Positions 8,764 through 17,555 of a DNA stretch of 64,000 bases are shown here, one piece after another. Within the stretch, counting starts at the first letter, position 1, and each line of letters opens with the position of its first letter. The stretch is from positions 831,501-895,500 of the forward strand of contig NZ_CP025473.1 of NCBI RefSeq assembly GCF_003957375.1, in the 5' to 3' direction. The position numbers were made by a program, and so were the translations under genes. This DNA comes from Enterococcus mundtii. Lineage in GTDB: Bacteria > Bacillota > Bacilli > Lactobacillales > Enterococcaceae. The notes below the pieces were generated by a model. The model ran no database searches. It had not been told where the DNA came from and saw only the letters and a program-made list of their open reading frames with translations.

Positions 8764-8928
8764 ATGTCTGATAAGCCAAAAGAAGAAGTAATTGCAGAAC
8801 GTTTAGATGAAGCAAAAAGAGAACGTGAAGAAATTACGAAAGAGGCAATCCAAAAACACGAAGAAGAAAAACCTGTAGAAAAAGAAAGTCGCAAATTTAC
8901 GTTTACTAAAAAAGAAGATTTATTATAA
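8764..8928 (+). CDS. Small highly charged helical protein, unknown
   Basis: A 54-residue protein of mostly Glu, Lys and Arg (MSDKPKEEVIAERLDEAKRE and on), predicted as a single long helix with no signal peptide. The ATG at 8764 is chosen because AAAGGGGG lies at the right distance; an in-frame ATG at 8737 has no such site. It is a stand-alone gene with its own bidirectional terminator. No family recognised. Confidence 0.65.
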   Translation: MSDKPKEEVIAERLDEAKREREEITKEAIQKHEEEKPVEKESRKFTFTKKEDLL

Positions 8929-8949
8929 GCATATCGATGAAAAACAAAA

Positions 8950-8980
8950 AAAGATCTGGGATTTCCAGATCTTTTTTTGT
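8950..8980. terminator. Bidirectional terminator between converging genes
   Basis: AAAGATCTGG (8950-8959) and CCAGATCTTT (8965-8974) pair across GATTT. T-runs follow on both strands, so it can end both the small + strand gene and the - strand aminopeptidase. Confidence 0.88.
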
Positions 8981-8987
8981 TTTATTA

Positions 8988-10220
8988 TTACGCCCAGTCG
9001 CCATTTCTGAAGATCGGTACGCGTGAACCATCTTCGCGAATACCATCAATATCCATTTTATCTGAACCAACCATGAAATCTACATGTGTCTGGCTTCGAT
9101 TCAAGCCTGCAGCTGCCAATTCATCATCAGTCATTTCTGTTCCACCTTGCACACTAAACGCATAGGCTGAACCAAGTGCTAAATGGTTTGAAGCATTTTC
9201 GTCGAATAATGTGTTATAGAAAATGATACCAGATTGTGAAATCGGTGAAGGATCAGGAACTAGAGCAACTTCGCCTAAACGACGTGCACCTTCATCGGTA
9301 TCTAATAGTTTTGCCAAGACTTCTTGTCCTTGTTCCGCTGAAAAATCAACGACTTTACCGTCTTTAAATGTAAATTTCATTCCAGTAATGGTCGTTCCTG
9401 CATAACTTAAAGGTTTCGTACTTGAGATATACCCATCAACGCGATGACTATCAGGCGCGGTGAAGACTTCTTCTGTTGGCATGTTTGCCATGAATTTTTC
9501 ATCACGAGCATTATAGCTTCCAGCGCCTTCCCACAAGTGATTTTTTGGCAAGCCAATTACGATATCTGTTCCTGGGGCAGTATAATGTAAAGCTGTAAAT
9601 TGTTCTTTGTTCAATTCTTCTGCTTTTGTCGCTAGTTTTTCATCGTGATTTTTCCAAGCAATTACAGGATCAGATTCATAAATGCGAGTCGTTTTGAAAA
9701 TCTCATCCCATAATGCATCGACTTGTTCTTCCTCTGGTAGATCAGGGAATACTTTTGCTGCCCACTGTTTCCCAGCAGCTGCGACAACTGTCCAACTTAC
9801 TTTGTTTGATTGTGTCGCTTTTCTTAGATTCATCAATGCTTTTCCAACTGTTGATTGATAAGTGGCTACACGATCATTGTCAACTCCTGCGAATGCATCT
9901 GGATCAGAAGAAACAACGCTGATTCTGCTCGCACCTTTTTCAATCCAATCATCTGCTTGATCAATTTTATATTGTGGAACTGTAGAGATTCGATCATCTG
10001 CTGCATGAGTCAAGAATTCTTTTTGAATGATGTCATCTGTCCATTGAACGATTACCTCATCTGCACCTAATTGGTAAGCCTCTTTCGTGATCAATCGAGC
10101 TAATTCCGCTTGCTCTACATTGATTTGTAAGACTACTGTGTGCCCTTTCGATACATTGACCCCTGTTTCTGCAATTAAACGGGCGTATTTTTTTAAATTA
10201 ACATTAAAATCAGCTAACAT
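8988..10220 (-). CDS. M29-family metallo-aminopeptidase (AmpS/AmpT type)
   Basis: A 410-residue cytoplasmic aminopeptidase that trims N-terminal residues from peptides using two metal ions. The thermophilic aminopeptidase (M29) signatures are present in order: GARRLGEVALVP (Glu ligand), LFDENASNHLALG (Glu and His ligands) and THVDFMVG (His and Asp ligands). The start at 10220 is chosen because GAGGAGGAATTTAATT precedes it directly; an in-frame ATG 18 nt upstream overlaps that site. It is monocistronic and converges on the small charged-protein gene at a shared terminator. Confidence 0.94.
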   Translation of the reverse strand: MLADFNVNLKKYARLIAETGVNVSKGHTVVLQINVEQAELARLITKEAYQLGADEVIVQWTDDIIQKEFLTHAADDRISTVPQYKIDQADDWIEKGASRISVVSSDPDAFAGVDNDRVATYQSTVGKALMNLRKATQSNKVSWTVVAAAGKQWAAKVFPDLPEEEQVDALWDEIFKTTRIYESDPVIAWKNHDEKLATKAEELNKEQFTALHYTAPGTDIVIGLPKNHLWEGAGSYNARDEKFMANMPTEEVFTAPDSHRVDGYISSTKPLSYAGTTITGMKFTFKDGKVVDFSAEQGQEVLAKLLDTDEGARRLGEVALVPDPSPISQSGIIFYNTLFDENASNHLALGSAYAFSVQGGTEMTDDELAAAGLNRSQTHVDFMVGSDKMDIDGIREDGSRVPIFRNGDWA

Positions 10221-10482
10221 AATTAAATTCCTCCTCATCGTATTTTTTGTAATTCCTCATTGTATGATAACATTTTATTAGAAATGAAACAAATAAACAT
10301 CTGATAAAATAATCATTTGTTTTTAATTAGAAAACACAAAAAAGCGCTGATATTCGAGAGTATAATGACAGAAAAATTTGTAAAAAATAAAAAAACAAGT
10401 TTTGCTTATTGAAAAAAAATGGTACAATAGTATTAATCAATGGTGGAAGCGTTATAAAAAATTTCAAGGAGATTAGAAAATT

Positions 10483-11052
10483 ATGGCAAGAAAAAAAACG
10501 ATAACAAAGGAGCAGATTTTGGCAGCGGCCTATGAAGTTGCTGCCAATGAAGGATTTTCGAAATTCACTGCGAGAAACATTGCAAATAAAATGAACTGTT
10601 CTACTCAACCAATCTATCTAGAGTTTAAAAATATGGATGATTTGAAACACGCGCTATTTGAGCAAATCTACGATTATCTAAAATACGAAGTCTTTCCTGT
10701 AGAACATACCGGCAATACGATTGTCGATTTAGCGTTGAATTACATCCATTTCGCAAATCGTGAAAAGAAATTATATAGCTCACTTTACTTGGAAGAGTAT
10801 GGTGGCGGAAGAGAGATGCAAAATTTCTCCTATAATTACTTTATGGACGTAGTGAAAGAAGATCCAAAATACATGGACTTGTCAGGTGATAAACTAGTCT
10901 CGCTGCACAATGGGACTTGGATCATTGCAACAGGTATCGCTGCTTTGATGTCATCGAATATCATCCATCCGACGGATACACAAATCGAAAAGATGATCCA
11001 AGACAGCATCAATGCCATTTTGAGCTTAAAAGATCCGATTGAAGTAGACTGA
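10483..11052 (+). CDS. TetR-family transcriptional regulator
   Basis: A 189-residue repressor-type regulator. The N-terminal TetR helix-turn-helix is clear (ITKEQILAAAYEVAANEGF, then FTARNIANKMNCSTQPIYLEF, with the usual recognition-helix Tyr). The all-helical C-terminal ligand-binding domain is unspecific. It is divergent from the M29 aminopeptidase gene across about 260 nt of AT-rich DNA that could hold shared operators, although I see no clear palindrome. SD CAAGGAG precedes the ATG. The inducer and targets are unknown. Confidence 0.9.
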   Translation: MARKKTITKEQILAAAYEVAANEGFSKFTARNIANKMNCSTQPIYLEFKNMDDLKHALFEQIYDYLKYEVFPVEHTGNTIVDLALNYIHFANREKKLYSSLYLEEYGGGREMQNFSYNYFMDVVKEDPKYMDLSGDKLVSLHNGTWIIATGIAALMSSNIIHPTDTQIEKMIQDSINAILSLKDPIEVD

Positions 11053-11124
11053 TCTGCTTATTTGAAAAATTGATCGACCCCATTTGATAGTAATGCCTTG
11101 ATTTACAAAACGTAATGCTTCTAA

Positions 11125-11159
11125 AAAAAGAAGGATGTGGTAAACACATCCTTCTTTTT
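11125..11159. terminator. Bidirectional terminator between TetR gene and flavodoxin gene
   Basis: A perfect 15-bp stem (11125-11139 with 11145-11159) around GTAAA, with A-run and T-run ends that serve both the + strand regulator and the - strand flavodoxin. Confidence 0.88.
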
Positions 11160-11163
11160 GTGA

Positions 11164-11607
11164 TTAAGATAACATGGATACAAGAGATTTTGCGAACGCT
11201 TCAAGATTTTCAATATCTTCTTCCTCAGCGTTTAAATCAACTTTCACACTTTCGGCACCTTTAACAGCACCAGTTTTTGCAAAGGCAACATCAAAATCGT
11301 CCACTGACTTACAAAACTCATCATAGAAAGTATCTCCAGAGCCACACACACCGTAGATTTTTCCAGGTAATTCAAGTTCTTGTAAATCTTCATAAAAATC
11401 CACGATTTCGTCCGGTAGATCACCGTCATCGTATGTATAAGTAGCAACTACGCAAATATCTGCTTCTTGAAAGTCTTCAGCATCTACTTGTGTGCATTCA
11501 TTGATTTCAACATCGATATCCATATTTTCCAGAGCCTCTGCAACAATATCGGCGATTTCTTCCGTGTTACCAGTCATACTTGCATAAACGATTTTTGCTA
11601 AAGCCAT
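11164..11607 (-). CDS. Flavodoxin
   Basis: A 147-residue FMN electron carrier of the cytoplasm. The phosphate loop SMTGNTEEIADIV is at residues about 10-22, the acidic surface and the FMN-flanking loops TYTYDDGDLPDE and CGSGDTFYDEF are in the expected places, and the length is right for a short-chain flavodoxin. The start at 11607 follows TAGGAGGCGCCTT; the open frame continues 13 codons upstream but without a ribosome binding site. Confidence 0.95.
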   Translation of the reverse strand: MALAKIVYASMTGNTEEIADIVAEALENMDIDVEINECTQVDAEDFQEADICVVATYTYDDGDLPDEIVDFYEDLQELELPGKIYGVCGSGDTFYDEFCKSVDDFDVAFAKTGAVKGAESVKVDLNAEEEDIENLEAFAKSLVSMLS

Positions 11608-11728
11608 AAGGCGCCTCCTAAATTTTAATGAATAGCATTTCAACAACTACCAATTATACCAAAAGTTTGAGAAAAAGGAAGCGAGATTTATAAAGGTACT
11701 ATGGGATTTGGCTAAATACTTCCTACTA

Positions 11729-11737
11729 TGTTAAAAT
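11729..11737 (+). promoter_or_regulatory. Extended -10 promoter for map
   Basis: TG-T-TAAAAT (TG 11729-11730, hexamer 11732-11737) lies 32 nt before the map start codon. No convincing -35 box is visible. Confidence 0.4.
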
Positions 11738-11769
11738 AAAAAGGATTTGTAAAAAGGAGACGAGAATAG

Positions 11770-12534
11770 ATGATAACATTAAAATCAGCACGTGAGATCG
11801 AAGCAATGGCAGAGTCTGGTGCATTATTAGCAGATGTCCATAAAAATCTGCGAGATTTCATTAAACCAGGAATAACTAGTTGGGATATCGAAGTATTCGT
11901 ACGTAATTATATCGAAAGTCATGGCGGAGTCGCTGCCCAAATTGGATTTGAAGGATATGAATATGCGACGTGTATCAGTATCAATGATGAGATCTGTCAT
12001 GGTTTTCCTAGAAAAAAACCACTTAAAAGTGGCGACTTAGTGAAAGTGGATATGTGTATTGATTTAAAAGGCGGAATCTCTGATTCTTGCTGGGCATATG
12101 TGGTCGGTGAATCTACACCTGAAATTGATCGATTGATGGAAGTGACAAAAAAAGCACTATATATCGGCATTGAGCAAGCGCAAGTCGGTAATCGTATTGG
12201 GGATATTGGTCATGCGATCCAAACGTACGTCGAAGGAGAAAATCTAGGAATCGTACGAGACTTTGTTGGACATGGGGTAGGACCAACGATCCATGAAGAA
12301 CCAACTATTCCTCATTATGGTGAACCAGGTAAAGGATTACGTTTAAAAGAAGGTATGGTCATTACGATCGAACCAATGGTCAATACAGGAACATGGAAAA
12401 TGAAAATGGATCCAAATGGTTGGACTGCTTATACCAGAGATGGTGGATTATCTTGTCAATATGAACACACATTGGCTATCACCAAAGATGGTCCAAGAAT
12501 CTTGACTTCTCAAGGTGAGGAAGGAACTTATTGA
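11770..12534 (+). CDS. map: Type I methionine aminopeptidase
   Basis: A 254-residue enzyme that removes the initiator Met from nascent proteins. All catalytic landmarks are visible: His in NDEICHGFP, the two Asp ligands in VKVDMCIDLKGGISDSCWA, His in DFVGHGVGP, Glu in TIEPMV and Glu in QYEHTLAIT. SD AAAAGGAGACG precedes the ATG. It is not in the ribosomal-protein cluster where map lies in many Firmicutes, but stands alone, upstream of a hairpin repeat array. Confidence 0.95.
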   Translation: MITLKSAREIEAMAESGALLADVHKNLRDFIKPGITSWDIEVFVRNYIESHGGVAAQIGFEGYEYATCISINDEICHGFPRKKPLKSGDLVKVDMCIDLKGGISDSCWAYVVGESTPEIDRLMEVTKKALYIGIEQAQVGNRIGDIGHAIQTYVEGENLGIVRDFVGHGVGPTIHEEPTIPHYGEPGKGLRLKEGMVITIEPMVNTGTWKMKMDPNGWTAYTRDGGLSCQYEHTLAITKDGPRILTSQGEEGTY

Positions 12535-12975
12535 GTGCTTCTTTCAACGAACAGTTTTCAAACTGTTTAATTAAATGAAGCAAGTTGTGGATGACCTTCT
12601 TCTTCAAATAATGGATAAAAGTTGTAGGAAAGCTAGTAACTAAGATAGTAGGGTGGCAATTGGAAAAATATGTCTATTATTTTCTGGTTTGCCATCCTTT
12701 TCCTCAGTGTTATTAGTTTTTTTACAATCTAGATAAACGGTGTTCGAAAAGCTGACCTTCAACATTAAGCTAAAAAATCAAAAAATATGGGGAGCTATTT
12801 TCTCAAATTTTGCCTTAATACTTGGAGCTAAGCAGCTTTTTCACAACCTAGATAAACGGTGTTCAAGAAGCAACACTTCAATAATAAGTCAGAAAAAACC
12901 AAAATGAAAAAGCCATTTTCGATTTTTCTGACTTATTCCTCAGTGCAGACCGCTTCTTTCACAACCTTGAACAGG
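12535..12975 (+). repeat. Tandem array of hairpin-forming intergenic repeat units
   Basis: The 449-nt gap between map and the YihY-family gene is filled by imperfect tandem units about 119 nt long. The box CTAGATAAACGGTGTTC occurs at 12729-12745 and 12848-12864. Each unit has a left part beginning near RCTTCAAYAWTAAG, a central arm pair, and a right part ending ...GCTTCTTTCACAACC. The arm sequences differ between units but still pair: GGTGGCAA with TTGCCATCC (unit 1), GAAAAGCTG with CAGCTTTTTC (unit 2), AATAAGTCAGAAAAA with TTTTTCTGACTTATT (unit 3). A smaller hairpin (AACAGTTT/AAACTGTT inside TGCTTC/GAAGCA, 12536-12582) starts the array and probably ends the map transcript. Confidence 0.75.
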
Positions 12976-12983
12976 AGATTTCT

Positions 12984-13907
12984 ATGAATATTTTGAATAA
13001 AATAAAACAACATAAGAATTTAATGCGTTTTATTGAGACGACGCAAAAGAGGATCGTTGATTCTGAAATGGGAACGACTTCAGTAGTTGTGGCTTATTAT
13101 TTACTCTTATCTTTGTTTCCATTGATTATTGCGCTTGGAAATATTCTACCGTATCTTCAAATCGATCAAGAAACTGTCTTGACTTATATTCGCCAAGTGA
13201 TTCCTGAAACGATCTATCAGTTTATTGGACCGGCGGTAAAAAATTTGTTGACACAAAGTTCTGGTAGTTTGTTGTCATTGTCAGCTATTGCAGCTTTATG
13301 GTCAGCTAGTCAGAGTATCAATGCATTACAGATTGCCATGAATAAAGCGTATGGAGTTGAAAATAGAAAAAATTTCATCATTGTCCGTTTCTTTTCCTTA
13401 ATAGTTATCATCTTGTTTATGGTTGCGATTAGTGGTGTCACTTTAGTACTTGGATTAGGACAAATGATTTTAGAGGCGATTCAACCGATCTTTAAAATAC
13501 CTGTAAACTTTATTGACCAATTCCAAACATTGAAATGGCCGATTACTTTGGTGGCTTTATTTGTGATCATGTTTATGATTTATTGGATTGTACCAAACGC
13601 GCAATTGAAATTTAAAGCAGTGATTCCTGGTGCTGTATTTGCAACGACTGGTTGGATGTTGTTGTCACAAGTTTTTGGAATTTATGCTCGTTATTTTGCA
13701 ACGCGTGTGAGCGGTTATCAAATCATCGGAAGTTTTATCGTTTTGATGCTTTGGTTAAACTTTGCTGCGACGATCATTATTCTTGGTGGAATCATCAATG
13801 CTGTTGTGCAAGAGTACATAACAGGAAACGAAATAAAAGAACGAAGAAGCATCACATCAACATGGCTTGGTAAACTAAAAAATAAATTTTCTCAAAAAAA
13901 GAATTAG
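12984..13907 (+). CDS. YihY/BrkB-family membrane protein
   Basis: A 307-residue integral membrane protein with about six helices, of the YihY/UPF0761 (BrkB-like) family. Recognisable parts are the N-terminal DSEMGTTSVVVAYYLLLSLFPLI, the ALWSASQSINALQIAMNKAYGV segment, and the late GSFIVLMLWLNFAATIIILGG helix. The family was once annotated as RNase BN, which is incorrect; its transport or structural role is unresolved. AACAGGAGATTT precedes the ATG, directly after the hairpin repeats. The polysaccharide locus begins 77 nt downstream with its own promoter. Confidence 0.9.
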   Translation: MNILNKIKQHKNLMRFIETTQKRIVDSEMGTTSVVVAYYLLLSLFPLIIALGNILPYLQIDQETVLTYIRQVIPETIYQFIGPAVKNLLTQSSGSLLSLSAIAALWSASQSINALQIAMNKAYGVENRKNFIIVRFFSLIVIILFMVAISGVTLVLGLGQMILEAIQPIFKIPVNFIDQFQTLKWPITLVALFVIMFMIYWIVPNAQLKFKAVIPGAVFATTGWMLLSQVFGIYARYFATRVSGYQIIGSFIVLMLWLNFAATIIILGGIINAVVQEYITGNEIKERRSITSTWLGKLKNKFSQKKN

Positions 13908-13922
13908 AAACACGAGTTCTTA

Positions 13923-13950
13923 TTGTAAAATAGCGACAGTGTTTTATAAT
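13923..13950 (+). promoter_or_regulatory. Sigma-A promoter of the Epa polysaccharide locus
   Basis: TTGTAA (13923-13928) and TATAAT (13945-13950) are separated by 16 nt, 35 nt before the first polysaccharide gene. The -10 is perfect and the -35 matches 4 of 6. Confidence 0.6.
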
Positions 13951-13984
13951 TATTAATGACTCTTTAAATAAAGTAGGTGCCCGT

Positions 13985-15115
13985 ATGCTGGTTTCTTTTA
14001 GTATTGTAATAAGGATTTTTTTGACAATTTTATTGTCTTTGATATTGACCCCCATTTTTAAAATAATTTCAGTTCAAACTGGAATGGTCGATAAACCGAA
14101 TGAACGACGAATAAACAAAGTGCCGATGCCTTCAGCTGGTGGCTTACCTATCTTTGTTTCCTTCGTGATATCTAGTTTGTTTTTATTCAAAGATATCATT
14201 CCTAAATTTTATATTCTACCTATATTGTTGGCTGCATCCGTCATCGTGCTGACCGGATTACTTGATGATAAATATGAACTTTCACCTAAGCAAAAAAGTA
14301 TTGGTATTTTATTAGCGGCTTTGATCATCTATTTTGTCGCTGATATCAGGATTGATTCTTTTACCTTACCATTCTTAGGATATATCCAATTAGGTTGGCT
14401 TAGTTTTCCTGTCACCATTTTTTGGATTTTTGGGATCACTAATGCAGTCAATTTGATTGATGGCTTAGATGGCTTAGCAGCAGGGATATCTTTGATTGGC
14501 TTGATGACCATTGGTATTATTGGCTACTTTTTTTTACATGCCTCAACAGTATATATACCTATAGTTATTTTTTGTTTAGTTGCAAGTATCATCGGCTTTT
14601 TTCCTTACAATTTTTATCCAGCAAAAATTTATTTAGGGGATACAGGTGCACTTTTCTTAGGCTTTATGATGGCGGTGTTATCATTGCAAGGTTTAAAGAA
14701 TGTTACTTTCGTTTCATCGATTTCTTTGTTGATCATCATGGGTGTACCTGTTACAGATACTTTTTTTGCCATCATTCGTAGAAAAGCAAATCGAGTATCA
14801 TTTTCTACGGCAGATAAGAAGCATTTGCATCATCGATTGCTCGCTTTAGGCTTTACCCATAAAGGAGCTGTTTTGACGATCTACTCCATCGCTTTGATGT
14901 TTTCATTTACTGCAATGATCATGAATTATACGGGAAGTCTTGGAACGATCGCTTTGTTCTTAGTGATGCTGTTTGCTGCTATTTTATTATTTGAATTGAT
15001 CGGATTGATCAATGAAAAATACCAATTTATTCTAAAAACATTACGGTTTTTAGGGAATAAAGAATACCGTACACAAGTGATGCAGAAATACTTTAAGAAA
15101 TGGAAAAGACCTTAA
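13985..15115 (+). CDS. epaA: EpaA-type undecaprenyl-phosphate GlcNAc-1-phosphate transferase (WecA/TagO family)
   Basis: A 376-residue polytopic transferase that loads an amino-sugar phosphate onto undecaprenyl phosphate, the first committed step of a wall polysaccharide. Family motifs are present: VDKPNERRINKVPMPSAGG, LTGLLDDKYELSPKQK (Asp pair), NAVNLIDGLDGLAAG (catalytic Asp), IYLGDTGALFLGF, and the cytoplasmic HLHHRLLALGFTH. It is the first gene of a locus whose order matches E. faecalis epaA to epaH. It overlaps the next gene by one base (TAATG). Confidence 0.93.
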   Translation: MLVSFSIVIRIFLTILLSLILTPIFKIISVQTGMVDKPNERRINKVPMPSAGGLPIFVSFVISSLFLFKDIIPKFYILPILLAASVIVLTGLLDDKYELSPKQKSIGILLAALIIYFVADIRIDSFTLPFLGYIQLGWLSFPVTIFWIFGITNAVNLIDGLDGLAAGISLIGLMTIGIIGYFFLHASTVYIPIVIFCLVASIIGFFPYNFYPAKIYLGDTGALFLGFMMAVLSLQGLKNVTFVSSISLLIIMGVPVTDTFFAIIRRKANRVSFSTADKKHLHHRLLALGFTHKGAVLTIYSIALMFSFTAMIMNYTGSLGTIALFLVMLFAAILLFELIGLINEKYQFILKTLRFLGNKEYRTQVMQKYFKKWKRP

Positions 15116-15915
15116 TGGAGAACAATAAAAAAAAGCCGATTTTAATTAGCATTGTGACAGCAAATAGTAAAAAAATATTCCAGACATTAGATACGATCAT
15201 TGCGACGATCGGTGAAGAACCGGCAATTGAATTTCAAATTTTTGATAATAACTCGACACCTGAATACCAAGAACGATTACGCGAATATTTAAAATATCCG
15301 TTCATGAATATTTATTTCAATAATGAAAACCGAGGCTTTGGATTTGGTCATAACCATACCTTGCTCCAAAGCGCTGCAAAATATGCGGTGATTTTTAATC
15401 CAGATATTTTAGTAGATGAGCAGACGGTGATCGACCTGGTTGCGCTCTTAGAAACGCGTCCTGAATGTGCGATGTTGGCACCTAAAATCTTGAATGAAGA
15501 TGGGACGACTCAATACTTGATTAGACAGCGTTTAGCTCTATTCGACTATGTACTACGTTTCATTCCTTTCAAATTTGTCAAAAAAATGTTTGATCGGCGA
15601 TTGAATCGCTTTGAATGTCGTGATTTGCCAGAGGATCGTGATTCTTATGTGCGCATGATTTCTGGTAGTTTTATGGTAGTAGATGTTGCGAAATTTAAAT
15701 CAATCAATGGGTTTGATACTCGCTACTTTATGTATTTTGAAGATAATGATCTTTGTTTAAGTTTTGAAAAAGCAAACGAAAAGATCCTTTATACGCCACG
15801 TTATAGTGCCATCCATCTATATGGAAAAGGGGCGCATCGTAACTTCAAACTTTTTCGAATATTTTTAAATTCAATGATGAAATTCTTCCATAAGTGGGGG
15901 TGGACTTTCTTCTAA
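15115..15915 (+). CDS. epaB: EpaB-type GT2 glycosyltransferase (rhamnosyltransferase)
   Basis: A 266-residue GT-A fold glycosyltransferase. The motif order fits GT2 rhamnosyltransferases: ISIVTANSKK at the start, FDNNS, GFGFGHNHTL, VIFNPDILVDE (DxD region), SGSFMVVDVAKF, and YFEDNDLCL with the acceptor-side ED. I prefer the ATG at 15115, coupled to the epaA stop, over an in-frame ATG at 15100 inside epaA; neither has a strong SD. The protein is expected at the cytoplasmic membrane face, adding the first L-rhamnose to the GlcNAc-lipid primer. Confidence 0.88.
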   Translation: MENNKKKPILISIVTANSKKIFQTLDTIIATIGEEPAIEFQIFDNNSTPEYQERLREYLKYPFMNIYFNNENRGFGFGHNHTLLQSAAKYAVIFNPDILVDEQTVIDLVALLETRPECAMLAPKILNEDGTTQYLIRQRLALFDYVLRFIPFKFVKKMFDRRLNRFECRDLPEDRDSYVRMISGSFMVVDVAKFKSINGFDTRYFMYFEDNDLCLSFEKANEKILYTPRYSAIHLYGKGAHRNFKLFRIFLNSMMKFFHKWGWTFF

Positions 15916-16742
15916 TGACACCAGAAATAGCAGTAGTGATCGTATTGTATCACCAAAAAATCAACCAATCGCCTTCTTACGATTATTTAAAAGCAGCTAC
16001 CCAAGCTGGGACAGTGGAGTTAGTTATTTTTGATAATAGTCCTGTTGCACATGCTGATGTGCTTTATTCAGAAAAGAACGTCCATTATCATCATGATCCA
16101 GCAAATCCAGGCCTAGCGGTTGCTTACAATTATGCAATTGACCACATTTCAGATACGGTACAGACACTTGTAACATTAGATCAGGACACTCAGTTAGGTA
16201 CTGATTATTTGGAAACTGTAGCCGAACTCACTTGGACAAAGGAGCGAGTAGCTGCGGTCCCCTTAGTATTTTCTGGTACAAAACAAATCTCTCCGGTGTG
16301 GGCAGACCACTATATCAATCGCCACTTCGAAGTGATCGAAGAGCCAGTAGTAACACGTCAACGGATTATGGCAATCAATTCTGGCGCGGCATTCTCGCTC
16401 ACATTTTTAAGAGAGATCAATGGCTATAATACAGTGTTCCCACTCGATTTTTTAGATCATTGGCTTTTTTGGCAAATCAAACAATTAAACAAAGAAATTG
16501 TAGTTTTAGCCACTAGCATGACTCATGATCTCTCAGTATTAGATGATAAAAAAGTCAACGTAACACGCTATCAGTCGATATTGGCTGCTGAGTCGCTCTT
16601 TTACCAAGAATACGACCGTCAGCATTTAAGGCAACATCGGAAGCAGTTAGTATTAAGAATGACAAAGCAATTTTTGACTGTCAAGAATCGTCAAATCTGG
16701 CGAATGACTTTACGTTCGTTTGTTGATAATTGGAAGGTGTGA
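15915..16742 (+). CDS. epaC: EpaC-type GT2 glycosyltransferase
   Basis: A 275-residue GT2 transferase with VVIVLYHQK, VIFDNSP, NPGLAVAYNYAI and LVTLDQDTQL (DxD) in order, followed by INSGAAFSLTFLREINGYN and DFLDHWLFWQ. The start at 15915 overlaps the epaB stop (TAATG) and follows GTGGGGGTGG. A rhamnosyltransferase role in polymerising the Epa backbone is inferred from position and family. Confidence 0.88.
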   Translation: MTPEIAVVIVLYHQKINQSPSYDYLKAATQAGTVELVIFDNSPVAHADVLYSEKNVHYHHDPANPGLAVAYNYAIDHISDTVQTLVTLDQDTQLGTDYLETVAELTWTKERVAAVPLVFSGTKQISPVWADHYINRHFEVIEEPVVTRQRIMAINSGAAFSLTFLREINGYNTVFPLDFLDHWLFWQIKQLNKEIVVLATSMTHDLSVLDDKKVNVTRYQSILAAESLFYQEYDRQHLRQHRKQLVLRMTKQFLTVKNRQIWRMTLRSFVDNWKV

Positions 16743-16743
16743 A

Positions 16744-17457
16744 ATGATGCGATCGGTTTGTATAGCAACCTTTAATGGTGGCGCGTATTTAAAAGAACAA
16801 TTGGATAGTATCTTAAAGCAACTTTCTCCAGAAGATGAAGTGATTATTTCGGATGATGGTTCAGTCGATGATACTTGGTCGATCTTAACAGAATATGCAC
16901 ATAATGATCCACGTATCAAACTTTTTGAAGGTCCTAAACAAGGTTTGATCAAAAATTTTGGCTTTGCGATTGAACAAGCTCAGGGAGACCTGATATTTTT
17001 AGCAGATCAAGATGATGTATGGTTAGATGGGAAAGTAGAGAAAATCACACAATACTTTAGCCTTCATCCAAAACAACTAGTAGTTATTTCAGATTTAGTG
17101 ATCGTAGATAGCCAGTTGAATGAGCTCCATTCCTCATACTTTACCTTTAGGAGATCCAAAGAAGGCTGGTTGACGAATTTGATTCGTAGTAACTATATCG
17201 GTGCAGGGATGGCTTTTCGCTCTTCATTAAAAGAGACGATCTTACCGATACCTGACAATGTACCGATGCATGATATGTGGATCGGTTTGCTGGCGGGGAA
17301 TCATGCGGGCTTTATTCGAGAACCGCTGACTCTTTATCGGCGACACGATTTTAATGCAAGTGAAATTGAAACGAAGAGTAGTTGGCGCCAGAAAATCACT
17401 TGGCGGATTCATTTGATCCAAGCACTCATTCAGCGGAAATGGAAAAAATATCTCTAA
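16744..17457 (+). CDS. epaD: EpaD-type GT2 glycosyltransferase
   Basis: A 237-residue GT2 transferase: VCIATFNGGAYLKEQLDSIL, VIISDDGSVDDTW and IFLADQDDVWLDGKVEKI (DxD) are classic motifs, followed by IGAGMAFRSSLKETIL and MHDMWIGLLAG. The ATG at 16744 lies one base after the epaC stop with GGAAGGTG upstream; the second codon is also ATG. It resembles rhamnosyltransferases that use dTDP-L-rhamnose made by the adjacent rml genes. Confidence 0.88.
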   Translation: MMRSVCIATFNGGAYLKEQLDSILKQLSPEDEVIISDDGSVDDTWSILTEYAHNDPRIKLFEGPKQGLIKNFGFAIEQAQGDLIFLADQDDVWLDGKVEKITQYFSLHPKQLVVISDLVIVDSQLNELHSSYFTFRRSKEGWLTNLIRSNYIGAGMAFRSSLKETILPIPDNVPMHDMWIGLLAGNHAGFIREPLTLYRRHDFNASEIETKSSWRQKITWRIHLIQALIQRKWKKYL

Positions 17458-17555
17458 AAGATATTGTTAAATTCTCAAGAAATCCATGACAAATAGTAGG
17501 ATTGATGAGATAATAACGAAAGTGAAAATTTAAAGAAAAAGGAGCGCTTATATTC

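Noticed and set aside
12535-12975. CRISPR array
   Set aside because: Units are about 119 nt with internal hairpins and no short identical repeats or spacers; no cas genes in the window.
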